A stretch of 6,797 nucleotides of DNA, from assembly GCA_964402115.1 (NCBI GenBank), contig CAYOBW010000354.1, positions 1-6,797 of the forward strand. Direction: 5' to 3'. The translations under genes were made by a program, and so were the position numbers. The notes beneath the pieces were generated by a model. That model made no database searches. It worked only from the letters and a program-made list of their open reading frames with translations, and was not told the DNA's origin. Shown piece after piece: positions 1 to 5,941 of this stretch (positions within the stretch are counted from its first letter, which is position 1; every line of letters begins with the position of its first letter). The stretch is from CAYOBW01 sp964402115. Lineage in GTDB: Bacteria; Verrucomicrobiota; Kiritimatiellia; UBA8416; CAYOBW01.

Positions 1-71
1 CGACGAGAACGGAATACGAGTTCCTCCGGTCGTTCCTCTCTCGCTTCTCCGCCAACGCCCGGCGTCATGGT

Positions 72-91
72 GGCGAGCTTGCGAGCCTGCC
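72..91. repeat. Short imperfect hairpin
   Basis: The sequence from 72 to 79 pairs with 84 to 91 around a four-base TGCG loop, with one A-C mismatch and one G-T wobble. It is GC-rich and lies outside any gene. It may be a small intergenic palindrome of REP type. It has no T-run on either side, so it is not a convincing intrinsic terminator. A single short palindrome in GC-rich DNA can also arise by chance. Confidence 0.3.
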
Positions 92-237
92 CTCATTCAA
101 CTCCGTCACGGCCACTTCTTTAATCGTTTTCTGGGGGCCGCGAGGGAATCGGGGCACCGGCTAAGGCAACCGGTTAAGGGCAGCCGAAAAGGAGTGGTGC
201 TTCGCCCTCCGCTTTCTCCAACAACAGGCCGCGAGAG

Positions 238-276
238 AACGGCGAAGGGGCCGGCCCCGCCGGACCATTCGCCGTT
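238..276. repeat. 17-bp-arm inverted repeat with 5-base loop
   Basis: Arm 238-254 pairs with arm 260-276. The outer nine bases (AACGGCGAA against TTCGCCGTT) are perfect. The inner eight have two mismatches, and the loop is CCCCG at 255-259. A palindrome of this length is unlikely to be chance. There is no adjacent T-run, so it looks more like an intergenic palindromic repeat or the trace of a small mobile repeat than a Rho-independent terminator. Confidence 0.6.
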
Positions 277-282
277 GTCGAG

Positions 283-324
283 CCTCCGTGCCCTTCTTCT
301 CCGTGCCACCGTGACTCCGTGGTT
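283..324. repeat. CCGTG (CACGG on the other strand) short-period repeat
   Basis: CCGTG occurs at 286, 301, 309 and 317. The last three copies are exactly 8 bases apart, each followed by a variable triplet. Read leftward this is the ACCACGGAGNCACGGNGGCACGG type of repeat. From memory, that pattern is common in environmental bacterial genomes beside small GxxExxY or four-helix-bundle genes and gives HGGTE-like peptides when translated. No such gene is intact beside it here, so this may be a remnant. The family link is recollection and was not searched. Confidence 0.5.
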
Positions 325-375
325 CAATTCTGGTTTCATCCTTCTTTGGGCCAACGCTGCGCGGCAGACATAGCG

Positions 376-451
376 CATAACGGCCGGGGACGGCCGTCTC
401 CATGGCGTGGGCAGGCGACGTGGCGTGGAGACGGCGGTCCCCGCCGTTATG
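376..451. repeat. Paired palindromic element (BIME-like), 12 bp past the 463 stop
   Basis: Arm 376-402 and arm 426-451 are inverted copies of each other over about 26 bases with one mismatch and one single-base indel, separated by a 23-base loop. Each arm is also a hairpin by itself: ACGGCC 380-385 pairs with GGCCGT 392-397, and ACGGCGG 431-437 pairs perfectly with CCGCCGT 441-447. Two self-complementary hairpins in opposite orientation are the layout of a BIME (paired REP) element. It follows the leftward gene by 11 bases, where it could stabilise the transcript end or halt polymerase. It lacks a T-tract, so intrinsic termination is not shown. Confidence 0.7.
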
Positions 452-462
452 CCCCCTCAGCG

Positions 463-2034
463 TCACGGAGGCGTTACGGAGGGCTGGACCGTTGCCGACA
501 CGTGCGGGGACGCTCCACCGTAGACCCGGAAGGCGTCGAGAATCGCGTAGTCGGCGCCCTGGTTCACCAGTTTGAGGGTATGGCGCCCGGGCGGCAGGTC
601 CCGCACGCTGAAAACCGCGACCTGCGCCAGGCGGGGAAAGTTGGCCAGCGCAAGGTCGACCACTGCCCGCAACTGCCCGTCGAGGTGCACGGCCACGCGG
701 CCGTGGTCCGCGTATTTCTCCGACAAGTAATCGAGGCCCGTGCCTTCGAAGGTGAACTCGGCGCTGGCGCCCGTGTTGGTCGAGTAATGGATGTCGTCGC
801 CGTGGTCGTGGAAGCCCCGGCCGGGACGGCCGTACAGCCAGCCCCCCCGGTAGACGATGGCGGGGTCGTCGTTGTTGACCAGCCGCAAAGGCGGGGCCGG
901 AGTCGTGCGCAGGATAACCGGGATCTCCCACATCTTGTAGAGGCCGACCGGCTTGTCCTCGAATGGGCAGCCGGAGGTGATCAGCGACAGGATCACATCC
1001 TCTCCCGCGCGCCCTTGGAACTTGGCGCAGAGGGAGGGCCCGTACATGTGCCCGCCGACCAGGAAGCGGTCGCTGACGGAGGCAGTCAGCTTCCACGGCC
1101 CCCACGGGTGCGCCGCCTGGTAGAAGTCGTACTTCAGTTCCTTCGGCTCGAACCACTTCTTCAGCGGCGTCGGAATGTACCAGGCCACCAGCAGGTAGAC
1201 GCCGAGCGCGGGGACGTGGCAGGCCGGGCCGGACCCGCACTGGGCAGGCAGACTCAGGATGGGGGCGGCCAGCGCGATCTGCTCCGACCAGCTTTTCGCA
1301 TCCAGCCCGTCGCCCCCGGTGAAGTAGGTCCAGTCGGCGGCGTTCAGGCCGGCGATCCGGTCCCGCGGGACGCGGGCGAGGATGTAGTCGTCGCCCCCGT
1401 TCCAGAAGCCGTTGTTCGAAAGCGCGTAGACGAAACGATCCGCCCCGTCCTGCGGCGTCTGGCCGCCATTCCGCCCGTAGTGAATGAAGAAGGGCGCGCC
1501 GAACCGCTTCCCCGGCCACATGGGATTCGCGTAGTTCTCGGCCGCGCCGCGGGTCCAGGTGAGCCCGCGGTCGGTGGACTTGATGAGGCTGGCGTTGAAG
1601 GCCGTCTGGCGCATGAGCGGGTCGCCGCTGTCCTTGCCGTAGAGGTGCCGCGAAACGAACCCATAGAACACCGCGTCCACGCACTCCTGCCCCATGACCT
1701 TCCACGTCGCGCCATCGGCCTCCTTCTGCCCGCCCTTGCCGTACTCGTCCATGCTGTTGACCAGGCGCCCCACCAGCGACGTCATGCTGCCGCCGGTCAG
1801 CACGTGAAAGGCCAGGTTGCGCGGCTGCCGGCCGAAGCCGCGGCCGTCGCAATTGAAGGTGTAGAGTTGGTCATCGTCGGCCCAGAACGGGTCCCACGTG
1901 TCGCCGTTGGAGTCGTGCCACTTGTGAATGCGGTTCAGGTCGAGTGTCAACTCGGCGACAGGCGCGCCCGCGCAGGCGGCCAGCGACACCGCCCACAGGC
2001 CGGCCACCAGGCCGTGGCGGACAATCCGTTTCAT
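463..2034 (-). CDS. Secreted probable lipoprotein: Asp-box/DUF4185-like propeller plus C-terminal jelly-roll-type module
   Basis: The protein is 523 residues. The N-terminus is a lipoprotein-type signal: MKR, a hydrophobic run, then the lipobox LAAC with the candidate lipidated Cys at residue 21. Residues ~25-380 are rich in Trp, Tyr, Gly and Asp, as in beta-propellers that bind or cut glycans. They contain one perfect Asp-box, STDRGLTW at 153-160, and an AHPWGPWKL stretch at 308-316 reminiscent of DUF4185 and GH43-like propellers. Residues ~388-506 look like a galactose-binding/jelly-roll module (NDDPAIVYRGGW start, EFTFEGTG, then LPPGRHTLKLV). I see no certain catalytic set, so it could be an enzyme or a surface sugar-binding protein. 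The start at 2034 is preferred to the in-frame ATG at 2046 because a strong Shine-Dalgarno overlaps that upstream ATG and sits 5 bases before 2034. It follows the hydrolase gene by 62 bp on the same strand, so co-transcription is likely. Confidence 0.85.
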   Translation of the reverse strand: MKRIVRHGLVAGLWAVSLAACAGAPVAELTLDLNRIHKWHDSNGDTWDPFWADDDQLYTFNCDGRGFGRQPRNLAFHVLTGGSMTSLVGRLVNSMDEYGKGGQKEADGATWKVMGQECVDAVFYGFVSRHLYGKDSGDPLMRQTAFNASLIKSTDRGLTWTRGAAENYANPMWPGKRFGAPFFIHYGRNGGQTPQDGADRFVYALSNNGFWNGGDDYILARVPRDRIAGLNAADWTYFTGGDGLDAKSWSEQIALAAPILSLPAQCGSGPACHVPALGVYLLVAWYIPTPLKKWFEPKELKYDFYQAAHPWGPWKLTASVSDRFLVGGHMYGPSLCAKFQGRAGEDVILSLITSGCPFEDKPVGLYKMWEIPVILRTTPAPPLRLVNNDDPAIVYRGGWLYGRPGRGFHDHGDDIHYSTNTGASAEFTFEGTGLDYLSEKYADHGRVAVHLDGQLRAVVDLALANFPRLAQVAVFSVRDLPPGRHTLKLVNQGADYAILDAFRVYGGASPHVSATVQPSVTPP

Positions 2035-2038
2035 CCAT

Positions 2039-2044
2039 CCCTCC
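2039..2044 (-). promoter_or_regulatory. Shine-Dalgarno GGAGGG deciding the 2034 start
   Basis: Read leftward, GGAGGG precedes the ATG at 2034-2032 by 4-5 bases, which is near-ideal spacing. The motif overlaps the alternative upstream ATG (2046-2044), so that codon is unlikely to be the initiator. Confidence 0.7.
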
Positions 2045-2055
2045 ATCGCGGCGTC

Positions 2056-2091
2056 ACGGTCCGCACGGCACAGGGCCGGGGCCTGGACCGT
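2056..2091 (-). other. Intercistronic hairpin between the two leftward genes
   Basis: ACGGTCC at 2056-2062 is a perfect inverted repeat of GGACCGT at 2085-2091, and the enclosed loop is GC-rich with further pairing potential. It begins 5 bases after the hydrolase stop and lies upstream of the lipoprotein Shine-Dalgarno. There is no T-run, so it more likely stabilises or processes the upstream message, or partly uncouples expression of the two genes, than terminates transcription. This role is inferred from position only. Confidence 0.4.
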
Positions 2092-2096
2092 CTGCG

Positions 2097-4418
2097 CTAC
2101 TTGCTGCGAATCTTGAAGGCGATGTCGCGGGCAAAGGGCGGCAGCGGAACGCTCAACGTGTGCTCCTTGGCCGTGGCCTCGGCGCGGGCCGTGATATCGC
2201 CGGAGACGGTGTTCCAGAACTCCACGCGGAAGGGGCGATCGTCAAGCCCGCCGACCTGCAACACGAGATCCTTGTTGCGGGGCTCGCCGGCGGGGTCAAT
2301 CCAACCGAAGCCGTTGCCGTTGTAGATCCACCCCGTCGCGGCGGTGGGGCTCCGCAGGCAGACGGCGCCAAGGTTGGGCGCGGCCTGGTCCTTCAGCAGC
2401 ACGGCCACGTCGGCGGGCACGGCATTCGTGCCGCGCCGGTCTTCGCCCGCCATGAAGCGGCTGAAAGCCGCGAACTTGCCCTGAAAACCGGCCTCCTCGA
2501 TCAACTCCCACCACCAGAACATGGGAGTGCCGCCCAAGGGCACGCCGCACGACCCCCACAGCCCGACGTGCAGATCCTCATCCAGCTTGCGGATGGAGGC
2601 GCCCTCGGGCGAGCCGCCGAACTCGGTGATCAGCACCGGCTTGCGGTAGGGGTTGTTGTAGGCCGCCGTCTCACGCATCAGGCCGAGGACGCGCAGCGGA
2701 CTGCTGTCATGGTAATACGCATCCACGCCGCAGTAGTCCATCTCCGGCAGGGCCATGATGGCCGGGCTCTGGCGGCTGTAGTCGTTGCAGACGTGGCTGG
2801 CGATGAGGTGGTCGTAGGGGTCCAGCGCCTTGATTGCCGCCCCCATCTGCTTGTGCCAGGCCGTGGCCACCGGCGTGCGGTAGAAGGTCATGCCGAAGCC
2901 CTGCTCGGACCCGACGAGGTCCAGCTCGCTCCAGAGCTGCCAGGCGAAGACGCGCGAGCTGGAGCCCCAGCGCGCGACGAGGTAGCGCATGAGCTTCAGG
3001 AAGTCGGCCTGCGCGCGCGGGTCGGTGAAGAACTCCTCCGGCTTCTGGAGGTAGCCGCCGTTCTTCACGCTGAAGGGGTTGTCGTCCCACTCCGAATCCC
3101 AGTAGAGGCTGAACTTGCCGTGGTGGTGCAGGACGAGGCTCAGGTATACGCCGCAGGCGTCGGCCCAGTCCAGCACGCGGTCCAGCTCCCACGCGTGCCG
3201 CAGGTTGTACTGCCCGACGCCGTGCGAGCCCGGCTGCCGCGAAACCCACTCCAGCCCCAGCGACCAGCCCGCGAGCCAGACTTCGCCGAAGTTCTCGCCG
3301 CGCTGCTGCATGGCGCGTAAGTAGCGCTCGTAGACGGAGGAGCCCTCGGGCCAGCGCTGCTTCCAGGGGTAGAGCTTGTCGAGCCGCGCGTCGAACGGCG
3401 AGCGGATGTTGTGGCCGAGCGGGAAATAGGGGGCGCCGCCGGAGAACTCGAAGCAGCGCGGGTCGCGCGCGGAAACGCGCACGAAGCCCGGCTGCCGCGC
3501 CGGCCCGGCGACGAAGGCGGCGGGGCCCCAGTGCGCCTCGCCCCAGCGGTCGCGCACGTGCAGGCGGTAGACGTGCGACCCTGCCAGCCAGGGGGCGAAC
3601 CGCACACGCCACACGGGCGCGCCTTGGGGCACGATGCGTTCGCCGGTGGGCCGGAGCTCGCGGTAGTAGTCCTGCGCGTAAAAGCCGTCCACCGTGACAT
3701 CCTTGCCATCGGGCAGCGTCACGCGCGCGCTGACCTGCACGGCTGCCGCGTCGAACGGATCGGGGTAGCGGTCCGGGAGGCGGAAGGTCAGCTCGAACGT
3801 CTCGTAGCACGGCACCGTGCGCGCCGAGGCCCGGACGTCCTCGATGACGGGCGCGCCCTCGTCCGCGCGCGGGAGGGCGGCGCCGGCCACCACGCGGCAG
3901 GCCCCCGTCCAGGCGGCGTCGGTGAAGACGCGCAGGCCGCACACCTTGGGCTCCATCAGCGTCCGCAGGTGCCACGTCGCGTGGTGTTCGTGCGGCACCC
4001 ACTGCCGCGAGCCAGGCAGGAGGTCCACGCGCACGACGTTCGTCGCGCCGGGAATCAGCGCGCCGGGGCGCAGGTTCTGGTACCAGTTGTAGTCCCAGTC
4101 CTGGAAGAAGAAGAGCACCTGGGCGTTGGTCGGCGCGCCCGCCGGCCACGCGAGCGCAACCTCCAGGGCGCCGAACGCCACCCAGTTCGAGGAGGGCGCG
4201 AAGATCCGCACGGGCGCCTCGCCCGGGAAGCGCAGCGGCACGCTCAGGGAGGGAGCGGTGGCGCCGCCCAGCAGGTTGGTCGTGAACGCCAGCGGCACGG
4301 GCGGCGCCGCCGGAGCCGCCGCGGCCCCGCCGGCGGTCCGCGCCGCGCAGAGCGCGAGCGCGCACAGCCCCCCGACCGCCGCCATCCGCCTGCCGTCTTG
4401 TTTGCCCCGCAACTTCAT
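2097..4418 (-). CDS. Secreted multi-domain glycoside hydrolase-like protein (DUF5060-type Ig domain plus clan-A TIM barrel)
   Basis: The protein is 773 residues. MKLRGKQDGRR followed by an Ala/Leu-rich run and AARTAGGAAAAP to about residue 36 forms an export signal. Residues ~40-185 look like a beta-sandwich. Residues ~188-305 resemble a DUF5060/Ig-like domain common before such barrels. Residues ~310-660 read as a (beta/alpha)8 barrel of GH clan A type: HHH at 431-433, a candidate acid/base Glu498 in WQLWSELD (493-500), a candidate nucleophile Glu599 in PVLITEFGG (594-602), and the aromatic FWWWE at 634-638. A C-terminal beta-sandwich covers ~665-773. The usual Asn before the acid/base is Ser here. 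It probably cleaves a polysaccharide outside the cytoplasm, but the substrate cannot be read from sequence. The start at 4418 is chosen because the extension to 4595 lacks a signal-like N-terminus and overlaps the divergent gene. No clear Shine-Dalgarno precedes it. Confidence 0.88.
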   Translation of the reverse strand: MKLRGKQDGRRMAAVGGLCALALCAARTAGGAAAAPAAPPVPLAFTTNLLGGATAPSLSVPLRFPGEAPVRIFAPSSNWVAFGALEVALAWPAGAPTNAQVLFFFQDWDYNWYQNLRPGALIPGATNVVRVDLLPGSRQWVPHEHHATWHLRTLMEPKVCGLRVFTDAAWTGACRVVAGAALPRADEGAPVIEDVRASARTVPCYETFELTFRLPDRYPDPFDAAAVQVSARVTLPDGKDVTVDGFYAQDYYRELRPTGERIVPQGAPVWRVRFAPWLAGSHVYRLHVRDRWGEAHWGPAAFVAGPARQPGFVRVSARDPRCFEFSGGAPYFPLGHNIRSPFDARLDKLYPWKQRWPEGSSVYERYLRAMQQRGENFGEVWLAGWSLGLEWVSRQPGSHGVGQYNLRHAWELDRVLDWADACGVYLSLVLHHHGKFSLYWDSEWDDNPFSVKNGGYLQKPEEFFTDPRAQADFLKLMRYLVARWGSSSRVFAWQLWSELDLVGSEQGFGMTFYRTPVATAWHKQMGAAIKALDPYDHLIASHVCNDYSRQSPAIMALPEMDYCGVDAYYHDSSPLRVLGLMRETAAYNNPYRKPVLITEFGGSPEGASIRKLDEDLHVGLWGSCGVPLGGTPMFWWWELIEEAGFQGKFAAFSRFMAGEDRRGTNAVPADVAVLLKDQAAPNLGAVCLRSPTAATGWIYNGNGFGWIDPAGEPRNKDLVLQVGGLDDRPFRVEFWNTVSGDITARAEATAKEHTLSVPLPPFARDIAFKIRSK

Positions 4419-4426
4419 GCCCGCGC

Positions 4427-4455
4427 ACTCTAGCCGCCCGCCCCGCGGGATGCAA
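4427..4455 (-). promoter_or_regulatory. Weak candidate promoter for the leftward operon
   Basis: Read leftward, TTGCAT (4455-4450) is followed after 17 bases by TAGAGT (4432-4427), which matches the TATAAT consensus at four of six positions. Expected initiation near 4420 would place the start codon at 4418 almost at the 5' end of the message, in keeping with the lack of a clear ribosome binding site. The -35 match is poor and the region is GC-rich, so this is a candidate only. Confidence 0.25.
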
Positions 4456-4470
4456 GGGGGGGATTTGTCC

Positions 4471-4499
4471 TTTGCAGCGCTTTGCCGGCTACGTATCAT
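4471..4499 (+). promoter_or_regulatory. Candidate promoter for the thyX-like gene, possibly leaderless
   Basis: TTTGCA at 4471-4476 and TATCAT at 4494-4499 are separated by exactly 17 bases and match the sigma70 consensus at four and five of six positions. Transcription would be expected to start about 7 bases after the -10 box, near 4506, and the ATG is at 4507. No Shine-Dalgarno is visible between them, so a leaderless transcript is plausible. This is inferred from motif and spacing alone. Confidence 0.4.
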
Positions 4500-4506
4500 C
4501 CCCGCC

Positions 4507-5925
4507 ATGAGAGTACAACAGGTGGCCTTGAGACCGACGCCGGCGAGCGAAGCCGCGGGCCGGCCGGCGCTGACGCCGGAGTTGCTGGCCGCCACCGGCG
4601 CCCGCTACTCGCGCAGCAACGCGGGGCTGGGCGCGATCCTGGCGAAGATCGACCCCGCCAACCTCGACGCCTCTGTGGACGCGATCTTCCGCATGGTGGA
4701 CTACGGCCACCAGTCCATCGCGGACATGGCTCCCGTGGCGCTGTTCCTCGACGACCTTTCGCTGTGGCTGGCCTACGTCGTCTGGTCGCTCTGTCCCACC
4801 GCCGGCGGCCAGGAGTCGTCCACGCGCTACATCCACCTGACCGATACGCTGCTGCCGCCGGCGGCGGAACTGGGCATCCCGCCGCCGCTGCGGGAGGAGT
4901 GGACCGCCGCCATGCAGTCCGCCTTCGCGGCTTACGGGCAGGCGCTGGCGTGGTGGGAGGCGCTCGGGGTGCGGCAGCCCGCGCTCACGCAGCTGCCCGC
5001 GGCGCTGCTGGCCGACCCGGCGGACGCCGCCCGCAAGCGCGTGGCGCGCCTGCGCCGCAACTACGCCTTCGACCGTGCGCGCTACTTCCTGCCCGCCGCC
5101 GCCCGCACCAACGTCATGCTGATCATGTCGGCCCGCGGCTGGGCGGCGCTCTGCCAGCACCTCGGCGCCAGCCTGCAGCCGGAGGCCGTCGCCCTGTGCG
5201 CCGCCATCCGGGCGGAGCTGGCGCTGGCCGCGCCGCGCCTGCTGCGGCACGCGGAGGCCAAGCCGTCCAGCGTGCAGGGGCTGCGCGGGGAGTTCGACTC
5301 GCTGCGCGCTATTGCGGCCGGGGGCCTGCCGCCGCACTTGCGGCCGGAGGCGGCCGCCCCCTGCCCCTGCACCGCCACGCTGGACGTCCTCGCCCCGCCT
5401 GACGCCCCCGGCGCGGAGGCCTTTGCCGGCGACCTCGCGCACCACGACAACCGCTACGCCTGGATCGGCGCGGGCCTCCGGCGCACTGCCGTCCGTTTCG
5501 GCTGGGAGGCCATGGCGCTGGCGGAGATCCGCGACCTCAACCGCCACCGCACGGGCGCCAAGTACGCGCCGCTCCGGCCGCTCGGCTTCTACGCGGCGGA
5601 GGAGCAGCTCCCGGCCGCGGACGCAGAGGAGGGAGCGGCGCTGCTGGCCGGACTGGGCGCGGCCGCGCGCCAGCTCTCCGCCCGCGCCCACGCCCTGCTC
5701 GCCGCGGGCGATCCGACGTACGTCTACTGGACGCTGCTCGGCACGCAATACCGCTTCGAGCACGTGACCACGGCGGACAAGTTCATTTACGAGGCCGAAC
5801 TGCGCACCGGCACGGGCGCCCACTTCCAGTACGCGCGCCACCTGCGCGAGGCGCTGGCGTGCTGGTACGCCCGCTTCCCCGCGACGCGGGGCCTCATCCT
5901 GGAAGGTACGGCGGAACCGGAGTAG
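4507..5925 (+). CDS. thyX: Duplicated ThyX-family protein (FAD-dependent thymidylate synthase-like, two ThyX-type halves)
   Basis: ThyX makes dTMP from dUMP using methylene-tetrahydrofolate, FAD and NADPH, in the cytoplasm. This protein has 472 residues, about twice a normal ThyX (roughly 220-250), and reads as two ThyX-like halves. Half one (~30-250) has GHQSI at 67-71, QESSTRY at 102-108 matching the ExSxRY part of the signature, and SAR at 208-210 where ThyX has an NxR motif. The RHR expected before ExSxRY is LCP (95-97). Half two (~305-472) has RHR at 346-348 within DLNRHRTGAKY but lacks ExSxRY, and ends with AHFQYAR (438-444), resembling the ThyX AQWEIR segment. Long ThyX-annotated proteins are, as I recall, also known in Chlamydiae. 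The start at 4507 is the first ATG giving a compact N-terminus; the open frame upstream belongs to intergenic and antisense sequence. Activity as a thymidylate synthase is likely but not certain. Confidence 0.85.
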   Translation: MRVQQVALRPTPASEAAGRPALTPELLAATGARYSRSNAGLGAILAKIDPANLDASVDAIFRMVDYGHQSIADMAPVALFLDDLSLWLAYVVWSLCPTAGGQESSTRYIHLTDTLLPPAAELGIPPPLREEWTAAMQSAFAAYGQALAWWEALGVRQPALTQLPAALLADPADAARKRVARLRRNYAFDRARYFLPAAARTNVMLIMSARGWAALCQHLGASLQPEAVALCAAIRAELALAAPRLLRHAEAKPSSVQGLRGEFDSLRAIAAGGLPPHLRPEAAAPCPCTATLDVLAPPDAPGAEAFAGDLAHHDNRYAWIGAGLRRTAVRFGWEAMALAEIRDLNRHRTGAKYAPLRPLGFYAAEEQLPAADAEEGAALLAGLGAAARQLSARAHALLAAGDPTYVYWTLLGTQYRFEHVTTADKFIYEAELRTGTGAHFQYARHLREALACWYARFPATRGLILEGTAEPE

Positions 5926-5930
5926 GCGAA

Positions 5931-5934
5931 AGGA
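5931..5934 (+). promoter_or_regulatory. Ribosome binding site of the TauE/SafE-like gene
   Basis: AGGA ends 7 bases before the ATG at 5942, within the 16-bp gap after the ThyX-like stop. This supports the 5942 start and translation from a shared message. Confidence 0.55.
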
Positions 5935-5941
5935 ATCCAAC

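Larger units (their letters stand above)
1..462. other. Non-coding, palindrome- and repeat-rich stretch
   Basis: No reading frame here looks like a real protein. The open frames are low-complexity, arginine- and proline-rich translations that change character at every repeat boundary. The stretch holds several short inverted or tandem repeats, listed separately, and lies downstream of the leftward gene that ends at 463. Near 154-179 there is a short imperfect direct repeat of the form ACCGGYTAAGG. A fragment of an older gene cannot be excluded: read leftward there is an open stretch around 135-65 ending in a stop. I could not match it to any family. Confidence 0.6.

Noticed and set aside
106..378. 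90-codon leftward frame in the non-coding region
   Set aside because: It crosses two inverted repeats and the CCGTG array, with no ribosome binding site or domain.
376..451. Rho-independent terminator for the lipoprotein gene
   Set aside because: The stem is strong but no T-run follows it in the leftward direction, so it is described as a palindromic repeat instead.
161..1852. 563-codon leftward open frame overlapping the lipoprotein in another frame
   Set aside because: It is an Arg/Pro-rich shadow frame with no signal or fold. Its tail runs through the intergenic repeats and yields the HGGTE-like repeat translation.
319..2325. 668-codon rightward open frame opposite the lipoprotein gene
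   Set aside because: It is the antisense of a gene with a signal peptide and clear domains. Its composition is low-complexity Arg/Gly/Val/Pro without domain features, as expected from GC-rich codon bias.
1944..3320. 458-codon rightward open frame opposite the hydrolase
   Set aside because: It spans two real genes and their spacer on the other strand and has no recognisable domain.
4126..4506. 127-residue N-terminal extension of the ThyX-like protein
   Set aside because: It lies antisense to the hydrolase signal and N-terminal coding region and has Ala/Pro-rich low complexity. Family similarity begins shortly after the ATG at 4507.
4419..4595. 59-residue N-terminal extension of the hydrolase
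   Set aside because: It would bury the export signal and overlap the start of the divergent ThyX-like gene. The ATG at 4418 directly precedes a normal signal peptide.
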